Assembly (NCBI RefSeq): GCF_030818545.1
Contig: NZ_JAUTAH010000001.1
Span: 2,361,001 to 2,425,000, forward strand
From: Brevundimonas sp. SORGH_AS_0993
GTDB lineage: Bacteria > Pseudomonadota > Alphaproteobacteria > Caulobacterales > Caulobacteraceae
DNA: 64,000 bases
Direction: 5' to 3'
A model generated the notes under the pieces. The model saw nothing but the letters and a program-made list of their open reading frames with translations, did no database searches and was not told the DNA's origin. A program made the position numbers and the translations under genes. Below, one piece after another: positions 29,072-37,462 of the stretch (positions are counted from its first letter, which is position 1; each line of letters starts with the position of its first letter).

Positions 29072-29789
29072 TCAGGCGGGCAGGGCCGCCGTCAGGACAA
29101 TCCGGCCCTCCTCGACCGACAGGTCCAGCGTTCCGCCGGCCTGGGTCGCCGTCAGCCACAGCCAGTAGGGCTGGATCCACTGGCCCGCCAGGCCGTCGGT
29201 CAGGCGCTCGCCCTTCAGCCCGACGACGGCTTCCGGCTTCAGCCGGGCGCGGGCGCCGTCGGCGACGCCGTCCAGCACCAGACAGTTTTGCTCGATGCGC
29301 GCCTGAATCACGGCGTTTCCGCCCATCGGCAGGGCGCCGACCGTCAGATAGGCCAGGTTCACCAGGGCGCGGGCCTGGGGCTTGGAGAACTCCTGCTCAC
29401 GGATGCGCCAGTCCAGCGTGGCCCGCCCCCCCGCGGTCATGCCCACGACCAGATCCTGAAGCTCGCGCGCGGTGAAGCGTTCGCTGGTGGTCGCCGCGCC
29501 GAAGGCGACGCGGGGCGAAATGCACCAGGGCGACCATCTTCCGAGCGCTCTGCTCGATCAGGGCCAGGGCGTCGTCGCGCATGTCCTGGGCCGAAGGGTC
29601 CTTCATCAGATCCAGCCCCGAGACGATGGCGCCCGAGGGGCTGATGAAATCGTGGCACAGCTTGCCGGCGATGAAGGCGGCCAGTTCCGCGCCCTCAACC
29701 GGCAGATCGGCGACGGGCGGATCGGCGGCCAGAAGATCGTCGGTCGGCAGGTCGAGCGGGGCGGCAGGGGCGGCGTCGGTCGAGATCAT
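29072..29789 (-). pseudogene. chpT: Histidine phosphotransferase ChpT, frameshifted as read
   Basis: ChpT passes phosphate from CckA to CtrA and CpdR. The first part (from ATG 29789) reads ELAAFIAGKLCHDFISPSGA, with the phospho-His in LCHDFISP, and continues to SARKMVALVHFA. It then leaves frame. The remaining ChpT sequence continues in another frame from RVAFGAATTSERFT to GALPMGGNAVIQARIEQNCL and ends LTAALPA at 29072. Removing one G of GGGG at 29512-29515 (plus strand) restores a single frame of about 238 residues. Since ChpT is essential in Caulobacter, a homopolymer sequencing error is the likelier cause than real loss. Its place is directly upstream of cheY-cheR. Confidence 0.85.
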
Positions 29790-29885
29790 GGTAGCTGGCG
29801 CGCTGGGGTCACAGTTCGTGTCTCAGGCGAACCTGACGTGATTTGCCGGTTCATGGAACCGCCGCGATGGTCTATCGAGCGGCCG

Positions 29886-30714
29886 ATGAAGACCCCTGAC
29901 ACCGACCGTCTGGCCCAGGAGCTGAAGTCCGGCGCCCTGACCCTGGCCATCGCAGACATCGCCGAAGAGGCCGCGCGCTTGATCCTGCCCTACTGGCGGG
30001 TCGATACGGCGGTGGAGACCAAGTCCGACGACAGCCCCGTGACCCAGGCCGACCGCGCCGCGGAGGCCCTGATCCTGAAGCGGCTGGAGGCCCTGTATCC
30101 CGGCGTTCAGACGGTGGCGGAAGAGGCGGTCGCCGCCGACGGCGTCCCAGGCGCGGTCCAGGACTGGTTCTGGCTGATCGATCCGCTGGACGGCACGCGC
30201 GGCTTCGTGCGCGGAGGCGAGGCTTTCACCGTCAACATCGCCCTGATCCACGCCGGTTATCCGGTGGCGGGCGTGGTCACGGCGCCGGCCACGGCGACGA
30301 CCTGGCGCAGCGACCGTCCCGACGGCGGCGCCTTCCGACGACAGTTCGGCGCCCTGCAGGCCGGAGAGGCCCATGCGGGCGAAGAGTGGCGGCCGATCCG
30401 CGTGCGCGACCGGCCGGCCGAGGGGATGGCCCTGTTGAGCCACAGCATCAGCGACGAGGAGGCGGCGCGCCTGGCCGCCCGCCACGGCTGCGCCCACTGG
30501 CAGGGCACGGATTCCCTCTCTGAAATTCTGCCTGATCGCCGAGGGGCGGTTCGACGCCTATCCCCGCACCGGCCCGACCTCGGAATGGGACACCGCCGCC
30601 GGCCAGGCGGTTCTGGAGGCGGCCGGAGGGCGGATGCTGGCCGAGGACGGCCAGCGCATGGCCTATGGCAAGCCTGGCCTCCGCAACGGCGCCTTCGTCG
30701 CCATGGGCGGCTGA
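29886..30714 (+). pseudogene. CysQ/HisN-like inositol monophosphatase-family gene, frameshifted as read
   Basis: The family hydrolyses small phosphates (PAP, histidinol-P or inositol-P). From ATG 29886: KSDDSPVTQADRAAEALILK, EEAV and the metal/catalytic motif WFWLIDPLDGTRGFVRGGEAF are intact. After GTDSL (about 30516) the frame changes. The expected rest, KFCLIAEGRFDAYPRTGPTSEWDTAA to NGAFVAMGG, reads in another frame to the stop at 30712-30714. The break coincides with TTCCCTCTCTGAAA (30512-30525), where an extra CTCT (net +1) restores the frame when removed. This could be a short duplication or a sequencing error. The intact gene would be about 274 residues. It is most like CysQ (3'-phosphoadenosine 5'-phosphatase), but HisN cannot be excluded. 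Confidence 0.8.
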
Positions 30715-30734
30715 GGCGGCGACAGGGTCGAGCT

Positions 30735-31364
30735 TCACGCGCGCCGCGTCTTCGCCAGAACGGCCTCCAATTCGCTGAGCGTGAACGGGGTGCAGTAGGC
30801 GGGCGTCCCGCGTTCGAAGCGCCAACCCTCGTTCAGGGCGCCTGCGTCCAGAGCGTCGAAGCCGAACTGATCGTAGAGGCCCGCGACGACGGCCTTGGCC
30901 GGGGCATCGTCGCCCGACAGGGGCAGGGCGCGGCGACCGTCCGAGCCGGTCGGACGCCCATCCCGTTCAAGATCATGCATGGTGACGGCGTTGAACGCCT
31001 TGACGATCCTCGACACGGGCAGGTGGTCCGCCAACAGGCCGCTGGTCGTGGCTTCGCCGCTGTCCAACGCCGAGATCCGTCCGTCGCGCTCCGGGTAGTA
31101 GTTGTTGGCGTCGATCACGATCTTGCCGGCCAGCGGCGCGACAGGAACGCTTCGGTAGGCCGATAAGGGAACGGCGATCAGGACGACCTCTCCGAAAGCG
31201 GCCGCCTCCTCTGCGGTTCCCACCTGACAGCCCAGGCCGTAACGAAGGCTGAACAAGGTCTCGGGGCCCCGCGAGTTGCTCAGCATGACCTCGTGACCCG
31301 CTCGAACAGCCAGGCCGCCCACAGCGCGACCCACCACGCCCGCTCCAATGACACCTAGTTTCAT
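30735..31364 (-). CDS. NADPH-dependent F420 reductase-like oxidoreductase
   Basis: A 209-residue Rossmann-fold protein of the NADP oxidoreductase/F420 reductase-like group: MKLGVIGAGVVGRAVGGLA (GxGxxG), the NADP-selecting SNSRGPE after strand 2, LIAVPLSAY and VIDANNYYPERDG. Organisms of this kind usually lack F420, so another acceptor is likely. Start ATG 31364. It diverges from a LysR regulator with a 96-bp shared region that carries nested palindromes, so regulation by that LysR protein is the obvious model. Confidence 0.82.
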   Translation of the reverse strand: MKLGVIGAGVVGRAVGGLAVRAGHEVMLSNSRGPETLFSLRYGLGCQVGTAEEAAAFGEVVLIAVPLSAYRSVPVAPLAGKIVIDANNYYPERDGRISALDSGEATTSGLLADHLPVSRIVKAFNAVTMHDLERDGRPTGSDGRRALPLSGDDAPAKAVVAGLYDQFGFDALDAGALNEGWRFERGTPAYCTPFTLSELEAVLAKTRRA

Positions 31365-31395
31365 CTCGATCTCCGTTGTGACCAGAGACGGTGTA

Positions 31396-31434
31396 ATTCC
31401 CAATCAATGTGCGATAAATCGCCATGATTGGAAT
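31396..31434. promoter_or_regulatory. Nested dyads in the LysR/reductase divergent region
   Basis: ATTCCCAATCA (31396-31406) faces TGATTGGAAT (31425-31434); the arms match at ten bases with one extra C. Between them lies a perfect dyad GCGAT-AA-ATCGC (31411-31422). LysR-type regulators bind interrupted dyads between divergent genes, so this is a candidate operator covering both promoters. Confidence 0.55.
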
Positions 31435-31460
31435 AGTCTCCCCACTATAACGAGGCAATT

Positions 31461-32354
31461 GTGGACCGACTGACGAGCATGGGCGTCTTTGTGAGGGCGG
31501 CCGAACTCGGCTCTTTCGCCGCCGTGTCAGAAGCCTTGGGCATGTCGCCGCAGATGGTGGCGAAACATGTGGTCTTTCTGGAGGATCGATTGGGCTCGGC
31601 CCTGATCCACCGCACCACGCGCCGTCAAAGCCTGACCGATGTGGGAAGGGCCTTCTACGATCGTTGCAAACTGATCCTGGCCGACGCCGAAGCCGCAGAG
31701 ACACTGGCGCAGGAGATGCAGTCCCAGCCGCGGGGATGCTTGAAGGTGAACGCCCCGATGACCTTCGGCGCGTTCCGCCTTGCGCCCTTCATCACCCGGT
31801 ATCTGGCTCGGCATCCAGAGGTGCAGATCGATTTGACCCTGAACGACCGTTTCGTCGATCCGCTGGAAGACGGTTTCGATCTGCTGATCCGGATCGGAGC
31901 GGTGAGCGAGGCCGGCCTCGTGGCGCATCCGCTGGCGCCCTATCGCCTAATCGCCTGCGCCTCGCCCGACTATCTGGCGCGGCGGGGAACGCCGCAAACG
32001 CCTAAGGATCTGGAGCGGCACGACTGTCTGGCCTACGCCTACTGGTCGCCTTCCATACCCTGCCAGTGGACGTTCTCGCGGGCTGAACGCACGGAGACCG
32101 TCAAGGCCGCGGGGCGCATTCGCAGCAACGACTGGAAGGCGCTGCTGCATGCCGCCCTCGAGGGGTATGGCGTGACGCTAGGTCCCGAAAGCGTGATGAC
32201 GGCGGAGATCGCCGCAGGACGCCTCGTTCATGTCCTTCCCGACTACGAGGGGCCGGTGCGGCCGATGCATGTCCTGTATCCCGCCACACGGCGCCCGACC
32301 GCCAAGGTGCGGAGTTTCGTGGAGGCCCTGAGGGCCGAGTTTCCGGCGGTTTAG
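31461..32354 (+). CDS. LysR-family transcriptional regulator
   Basis: The 297-residue regulator has an N-terminal winged helix (MDRLTSMGVFVRAAELGSFA; SPQMVAKHVVFLEDRLGSALIHRTTR) and a substrate-binding domain (about 90-295) starting LKVNAPMTFGAFRLAPFI, of the aldehyde/quinone-stress (CrgA-like) subgroup. The start is GTG at 31461. It diverges from the F420-reductase-like gene, the typical arrangement of a LysR regulator and its target. The effector is unknown. Confidence 0.93.
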   Translation: MDRLTSMGVFVRAAELGSFAAVSEALGMSPQMVAKHVVFLEDRLGSALIHRTTRRQSLTDVGRAFYDRCKLILADAEAAETLAQEMQSQPRGCLKVNAPMTFGAFRLAPFITRYLARHPEVQIDLTLNDRFVDPLEDGFDLLIRIGAVSEAGLVAHPLAPYRLIACASPDYLARRGTPQTPKDLERHDCLAYAYWSPSIPCQWTFSRAERTETVKAAGRIRSNDWKALLHAALEGYGVTLGPESVMTAEIAAGRLVHVLPDYEGPVRPMHVLYPATRRPTAKVRSFVEALRAEFPAV

Positions 32355-32362
32355 GCCGTCCG

Positions 32363-33583
32363 TCAGACTGCCTTCAGCAGCATCCGGCCCGCCCGCTCGG
32401 CCAGGGCGGGCACGCCCAGTTCGCGGGCGGTCAGGGCGGCCTCGGTCAGGATCAGGTTCAGACGGCGGGGTTCGGGGCCTCCCAGGCGCCGCCGCGCCAG
32501 GGCGACGCCCGCCAGGCCGATCTGATCGGCGGCCCAGTCCAGCGGGCCGGCGGTCGGCAGGCGGCGGTGAATCCGGTCTTCCAGCACATCCAGACCGGCG
32601 AGATCGCCAAGGGCTTCGGCCAGGTCGATCTCTCGCGCCAGACGGCGTTCGCGCGCCAGGGCGCCCAGGATCGACCCCTGGCCCTGGGTCAGCATCTCCG
32701 CCTGGTTCAGCACCATCAACGGCAGGGCGTCGCTTCCGGATCGCAGCACCTGGATAGCGACCCAGTCCAGCGGACTATGATCGGGGCTGAACTGGTCGGC
32801 TGCGGCGTCGAACATGGCGCGGCCCTGGTCCTGGGCCTCGGCGTGGTCGGCCAGGGCCGCCAGGGCGGACAGGCCGGCGCCGCACAGGGCCAGCGCGCGC
32901 GCGCGGGTCAGGGGGCGATGATCGGGCGAGGTCCCCTCGACCAGAACGCCCAGATCGCGCCCGGCGTGGTCCAGCAAGCGGCTGTCCCGTTGGATCACCC
33001 CGGCCTCCAGCGCGAAGGCGGCGCGCTCCAGCCGCAGGTCCACATCCTCTGGCCCCAGCCCGTGCTGGGCCGCGTCCATCAGGGCGGCGGCGTCCATCAT
33101 CGCCCTGGGATCGTCGGCCAGACGGGCCTGGCGCGCCGTCAGTCGGGCGTGGGTCGCCGCCAGCTCGGCGACGGTTCTGGACCGCCGTGGACGACCGGCC
33201 GTCGCCACGACCGCCAGGGCGCGGTCCAGATGAGCCGGGTCGCCGCACAGGTCGAACCGCAGCATCAGGGCCAGGGCGCCGGCGCCGGCGGCGCGGGCCG
33301 CCTGGTCGTCGCCCTGGGCGTTGCGGATCAGGCTGTGGGCGCAGCGATCCGCGCGGTCCAGACTGTCGACCGCGCCGCTGCGTCGGGCGTGTTCGCGCCA
33401 CAGGGCGGCGGCGCGCACTTCGGTGTCGAAGGGACGGGCGCAGGAGACGCGGCCGGCGTCCGTGGCCTCGCGCCGGGCCTCGGCGGCCAGAAGATCGACG
33501 CCGATCAGTTCGAGCCAGCCCAGGTCCTCGCTCTCCCGCGCCTGGGCGAAGAGTTTGCGAAGATCACGGCCGAATTCGAACAT
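32363..33583 (-). CDS. Alpha-helical repeat-like protein, function unknown
   Basis: I do not recognise this 406-residue protein. It is almost wholly Ala/Leu/Arg/Asp-rich and looks helical, with recurring patterns such as DRALAVVATAGR, DAAALMDAAQ, LDHAGRDLGVL and AMFDAAADQFSPDHSPLDWVAIQ that suggest TPR- or Sel1-like hairpins. No signal peptide or membrane segment. The ATG at 33583 is chosen because the residues upstream of it look like shadow coding. It converges on the LysR gene with 8 bp between stops. The small secreted protein at 33705-34049 lies upstream on the same strand. Confidence 0.65.
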   Translation of the reverse strand: MFEFGRDLRKLFAQARESEDLGWLELIGVDLLAAEARREATDAGRVSCARPFDTEVRAAALWREHARRSGAVDSLDRADRCAHSLIRNAQGDDQAARAAGAGALALMLRFDLCGDPAHLDRALAVVATAGRPRRSRTVAELAATHARLTARQARLADDPRAMMDAAALMDAAQHGLGPEDVDLRLERAAFALEAGVIQRDSRLLDHAGRDLGVLVEGTSPDHRPLTRARALALCGAGLSALAALADHAEAQDQGRAMFDAAADQFSPDHSPLDWVAIQVLRSGSDALPLMVLNQAEMLTQGQGSILGALARERRLAREIDLAEALGDLAGLDVLEDRIHRRLPTAGPLDWAADQIGLAGVALARRRLGGPEPRRLNLILTEAALTARELGVPALAERAGRMLLKAV

Positions 33584-33704
33584 GCCCTGAACCTTTTCAT
33601 CCCGCTTCGGGACGGCCGGCGTCCCCTCGCATTCGCCTTGCAAACGCAGCGCCGCTGCGTCGGTTCGACTTGGCCTTATCGACAGATTCGTCAGGTCGGG
33701 GCGG

Positions 33705-34049
33705 TCATCCCAGATTGGGCGTCCGGCGCCGACAGGCCTGAAGCGCGGCGCGCGCGGCGCGGGCGTCGGCGCTGAACTGGCGGACGGCGGCGATGCGGGC
33801 GCGGGTCTGATCGGCCTCTGCGGCCTGGGACGAACGGCCCGAGGCGCTCCCGGCCTGCATCGCCGCCAGCGACCAGTACAGGGCCGCGTCATAGAGGGCG
33901 CGCCCCTGACGGCTCTCGCCGCCCTCCAACTCGGACGCCGCCTGGGTCAGGCCCGCGCAACGCACCGCCTCCTCATAGGAGGTCAGGCCGACGCTGGGCG
34001 CGGCCTGCAGCGCCAAAGCCAGGCTGGACAGGGTGAACAGTGCGATCAT
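33705..34049 (-). CDS. Small exported protein, function unknown
   Basis: A 114-residue protein with a likely signal peptide (MIALFTLSSLALALQAAPSV, cleavage perhaps after residue 16) and a helical, Ala/Arg-rich mature part with two cysteines (VRCAGL and ALQACRRR) that could form a disulphide. The ATG at 34049 gives the signal peptide a normal start; the longer frame does not. No family recognised. It lies between prfC (downstream on the minus-strand map, same strand) and the helical-repeat gene. Confidence 0.65.
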   Translation of the reverse strand: MIALFTLSSLALALQAAPSVGLTSYEEAVRCAGLTQAASELEGGESRQGRALYDAALYWSLAAMQAGSASGRSSQAAEADQTRARIAAVRQFSADARAARAALQACRRRTPNLG

Positions 34050-34128
34050 CGTCTCTCTGGCGCCTCTGCGCCCGACCTTCGCCAACCATGGCGCCGTCGC
34101 GCGGCCAAGGGAAGGCGGCACGGCGACG

Positions 34129-35760
34129 TCAGCCGCGCTCCTTGGTCTTGGTGAAGGCGATCCTGGGGAAACGTTCGCCGACATAGCCGGTCTCCCAGCT
34201 CGACTTGGCCAGGAAGACGGGGGCCTGGTCGATGTCGCGGGCCATCTGGGGGCGGTATTTTCCCATGAAGTCCTCCAGATCGGCGGCCTCTCCCCCGATC
34301 CAGCGGGCCTCGGCGTAGGGGCTGGGTTCGAACACGACGTCCAGCCCGTATTCCTCGCCCAGGCGGTCGGCCATGACCTCGAACTGCAACTGGCCCACCG
34401 CGCCGACGATGAAGTCCGCCCCGATCTCGGGCCGGAACAACTGGGTCACGCCCTCCTCGGCCAGACCTTCCAGCGCCTTCTTCAGGTGCTTGGCCTTCAG
34501 CGGATCCTTGACCCGCACCCGTTGCAGGATTTCCGGCGCGAAGTTCGGCAGGCCGGCGAACCGCACCACGCCGCTCTCCGACAGACTGTCGCCGACGCGC
34601 AGCACTCCGTGGTTCGGAATGCCGATCACGTCGCCGGCGAAGGCGTCGTCGGCCAGTTCCCGGTCCGAGGCGAAGAACATGATAGGGGCGTTCACCGACA
34701 GGGACTTGCCCGTGTTCTGCACCTTCAGCTTCATGCCGCGCTTGAAGGCGCCGCTTGCCATGCGGAACATGGCGATCCGGTCGCGGTGGTTGGGGTCCAT
34801 ATTGGCCTGGACCTTGAAGACGAAGCCGGTGACTTCGTCGGCACCCGGCTCGACCACGGTCTCGACGGGCGCGGGGGCGTTGCGGGTCTCGGGCGGTGAT
34901 TCCTTCCTGGCCTTCATGACCTTAGGCGCAGGGGCCCAGTCGCCGATGGCCTTCAGCAGTTCGTCGATGCCGAAGTGGCGCAGGGCCGAGCCCCACAGCA
35001 CGGGCGTCAGATGCCCCTCCAGAAAGGCCTGACGGTCGAAGGCCGGATAGCCGCCCTCGACCAGTTCGACAGACTCGGCCAGGGCGTCCTGCTCGCCCGC
35101 CTCGAAATACTGCGCCGCCTGATCCAGCGGCAGGGCGGCCGGGTGATCCGGGTCCTCATCCGATCCGGCGACCTTGCGCGCGTAGGGCTGGAACCGGCCG
35201 GTCCCGACCTCGACCATGCCGCGCAGACGACTGCCGCTCTCGGCCGGCCACCAGATCGGCGCCGGGTCCAGCTGCAGGCGCGAGGCGATGTCGTCCAGGA
35301 GGGCCATCGGGTCCTGGGCCTCGCGGTCAAGCTTGTTGATGAAGGTGATGATCGGAATGTCGCGCAGGCGGCACACCTCGAACAGCTTCAGTGTCTGGGG
35401 CTCGATCCCCTTGGCGGCGTCCAGCACCATGATGGCGCAGTCGGCGGCGGTCAGGGTGCGATAGGTGTCTTCGGAGAAATCCTCGTGCCCCGGCGTATCG
35501 AGCAGGTTGAACATCTTGCCGTCGTGTTCGAACGTCATGACCGAGGCGCTGACCGAGATGCCGCGCTCCTTCTCGATCTTCATCCAGTCCGAGCGCGTGC
35601 GTCGGTTTTCGCCCCGCGCCCGCACGGCCCCGGCCGCGCGAATGGCGCCGCCCGCCAGCAGGATATGCTCGGTCAGGGTCGTCTTGCCCGCATCCGGGTG
35701 GGCGATGATGGCGAAGGTGCGGCGGCGCGCCGCCTCTTCGGGCAGGGTCAGGCTGGACAT
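34129..35760 (-). CDS. prfC: Peptide chain release factor 3
   Basis: RF3 is the GTPase that removes RF1/RF2 from the ribosome after termination. The 543-residue length is normal. G motifs: AHPDAGKTTLTE (G1), GISVSASVM (G2), DTPGHEDFSEDTYRTL (G3) and FINKLDREAQDP (G4). The C-terminal domain runs to RVKDPLKAKHLKKALEGLAE and ends FTKTKERG. Start ATG 35760 on the minus strand. No operon partner. Confidence 0.96.
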   Translation of the reverse strand: MSSLTLPEEAARRRTFAIIAHPDAGKTTLTEHILLAGGAIRAAGAVRARGENRRTRSDWMKIEKERGISVSASVMTFEHDGKMFNLLDTPGHEDFSEDTYRTLTAADCAIMVLDAAKGIEPQTLKLFEVCRLRDIPIITFINKLDREAQDPMALLDDIASRLQLDPAPIWWPAESGSRLRGMVEVGTGRFQPYARKVAGSDEDPDHPAALPLDQAAQYFEAGEQDALAESVELVEGGYPAFDRQAFLEGHLTPVLWGSALRHFGIDELLKAIGDWAPAPKVMKARKESPPETRNAPAPVETVVEPGADEVTGFVFKVQANMDPNHRDRIAMFRMASGAFKRGMKLKVQNTGKSLSVNAPIMFFASDRELADDAFAGDVIGIPNHGVLRVGDSLSESGVVRFAGLPNFAPEILQRVRVKDPLKAKHLKKALEGLAEEGVTQLFRPEIGADFIVGAVGQLQFEVMADRLGEEYGLDVVFEPSPYAEARWIGGEAADLEDFMGKYRPQMARDIDQAPVFLAKSSWETGYVGERFPRIAFTKTKERG

Positions 35761-35962
35761 GTTTTCGATCCTCGGGCCGCGCGACTACCCCGGACCGCCG
35801 CCAAAGTCACGATTTTGCGCGGATCAAATAACCCCTCGCCATGAGGGGCTATTGGAGTCATGCTGCCGTCGTCGAGACGATCGGGCCGTCAGAGCCCGAC
35901 GCCGGCCCCGGCGACCTGGATCCTCAGGGCGACCGGGAGACCACAGGGAAAGGAAACGAACG

Positions 35963-36109
35963 ATGGCTGTGATCCATCCTCAGGACCGTGTCGCCCACAC
36001 GCGCCGCGACGGGCGGCCGTTGCATCCGGCGTTGGGCCTCGTGATCGGTTTCGGCTTCATCATCGCCGTGGCGACGCTGGTGCACGTCGTCTTCAACGGG
36101 GTGATGTAA
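35963..36109 (+). CDS. 48-residue single-TM protein, function unknown
   Basis: A small ORF with its own ribosome site (GAAAGGAAACG before ATG 35963). The polar N-terminus MAVIHPQDRVAHTRRDG is followed by one helix, LHPALGLVIGFGFIIAVATLV, and a short end. No family recognised. It lies alone between prfC (divergent) and the hypothetical gene at 36131 (convergent). The clear translation start and single clean helix make it likely real. Confidence 0.6.
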   Translation: MAVIHPQDRVAHTRRDGRPLHPALGLVIGFGFIIAVATLVHVVFNGVM

Positions 36110-36130
36110 AGCAGGACCGGCGGCCGCCTG

Positions 36131-36505
36131 TCAGGCGGCCAGGCGGTTCCAGACGGCGCGGTCGGCGGCGACGGCGTTGAGGCGACGGCCCTTGGCCTGA
36201 AGCTGGTGAATGACCGCGGCGGGCAGGGCGCAGAAACGCGGCTCGACCAGGTCGGGATCGCAGGCGGCGGCGGGGGCGGCGAACAGGGCCGCGTTCACTT
36301 CCGGGCTGCGGTCAGCGATCAGCCACGCCAGGCGGCGCGCCCGCTCGGGATCGTTGCGGTGCATCAACGGGTCTTCGGCGAACAGTTCGCAGCCCAGCTC
36401 CAGCACATAGTCGAAGTCCAGCTTTTCGAACCGGCGCGCATCGGCGGGCGTGACCGGGCAGGCCTCGTCCAGGTCGAACACGACGTCGTTCAGGAGAAAC
36501 AGCAT
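36131..36505 (-). CDS. Small soluble protein, function unknown
   Basis: A 124-residue acidic protein with no membrane segment, starting MLFLLNDVVFDLDEA and with DPERARRLAWLIADRSPEVN and VIHQLQAKGRRLNAVAADRAVWNRLAA. No known domain seen, although the pattern is that of conserved alphaproteobacterial hypothetical proteins. The ATG at 36505 follows CTGAACGACG-like context without a strong ribosome site. It converges with the 48-residue gene (21 bp between stops). Confidence 0.65.
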   Translation of the reverse strand: MLFLLNDVVFDLDEACPVTPADARRFEKLDFDYVLELGCELFAEDPLMHRNDPERARRLAWLIADRSPEVNAALFAAPAAACDPDLVEPRFCALPAAVIHQLQAKGRRLNAVAADRAVWNRLAA

Positions 36506-36620
36506 GGGCGAGGAACTCAACGGTGGACGCGATGTCGTCCTTGAGCCCACATTAGGCGCCGGCGCTTGCAGTCCCGTTCACGGACGCGGTTAAGCAATCC
36601 TCACTGGCCGGCCGGTTCGT

Positions 36621-37298
36621 TCATCCCTTGCCCAGCAGTCCGACCATCAGATTGACCGTCAGGGCCAGGATCACCGTATTGAAGGTGAAGGCCGTCAGGC
36701 TGTGGATGCTGGACAGGCGGCGCATCCGGCGGTCGGCGATCTGCACGTCGGCGGTCTGGGACGCCACGCCGATGATCAGCGAAAAATGCAGGAAGTCCCA
36801 GTAGTCGGGCTGGCTCTCGCCCGGAAAGATCAGGCCGCCGTGGTCCTTTCTCCCGTCGCCGGGACGATAGAAGTCGTGGGCGTAGTGGACCGCAAACAGC
36901 AGGTGAACGAAGGTCCAGGACAAGCCGACCGTCAGCAGGGACAGCAGACCCTCGACGACCGGCGCGCCCTGGCCGCGCACCGCCTCGCCGATCACCACCA
37001 CGATGCTGGCGACGGCCGCCATCAGGCTGAGGGGCAGGATCAGGCGACCTGCCTGGTCCAGGGCGGCGGCGCGACGGCGGATGGCGTTCACATCCTGGGC
37101 GCGGGCCATGCGCCACAGCGTCGCCAGGATGAAGGTCGCGGCCCCCACGTCCCAGCCGATGGCGATCCGGTTCAGCCAGTCGCCCGAGAGAGGGGCGAAC
37201 AGGACGGTGATCAGCGTCAGCAGGACGGCCGCCACGATCGGACCATGCAGCATCAGGGATCGGGCCACGGATCGCGTGAGGAGGCGGCGGTGCGTCAT
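36621..37298 (-). CDS. DUF1345-family membrane protein
   Basis: The 225-residue protein has five hydrophobic segments and the DUF1345 marks: WDVGAATFILATLWRMARAQD, LLSLLTVGLSWTFVHLLFAVHYAHDFY and YWDFLHFSLIIGVASQTADVQI, then SSIHSLTAFTFNTVILALTVN. Function unknown. The ATG at 37298 is preferred; the longer frame carries unlike residues. It diverges from malate synthase G across 164 bp. Confidence 0.88.
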   Translation of the reverse strand: MTHRRLLTRSVARSLMLHGPIVAAVLLTLITVLFAPLSGDWLNRIAIGWDVGAATFILATLWRMARAQDVNAIRRRAAALDQAGRLILPLSLMAAVASIVVVIGEAVRGQGAPVVEGLLSLLTVGLSWTFVHLLFAVHYAHDFYRPGDGRKDHGGLIFPGESQPDYWDFLHFSLIIGVASQTADVQIADRRMRRLSSIHSLTAFTFNTVILALTVNLMVGLLGKG

Positions 37299-37462
37299 GG
37301 CGCGATCATGACGCCGGATCGCGCCGCCGCAAGCCGCCCCCTGCGCCGGTTTGCGAAAAGAGGGGTAGATGACGCAACGTGACCCTTGCGAACGGACGCG
37401 GCCTTGGCTTAGCTGATCACGCATTGTTACAGGGACCCGGCTTCGGGTCCGGAAAGGCCGCC

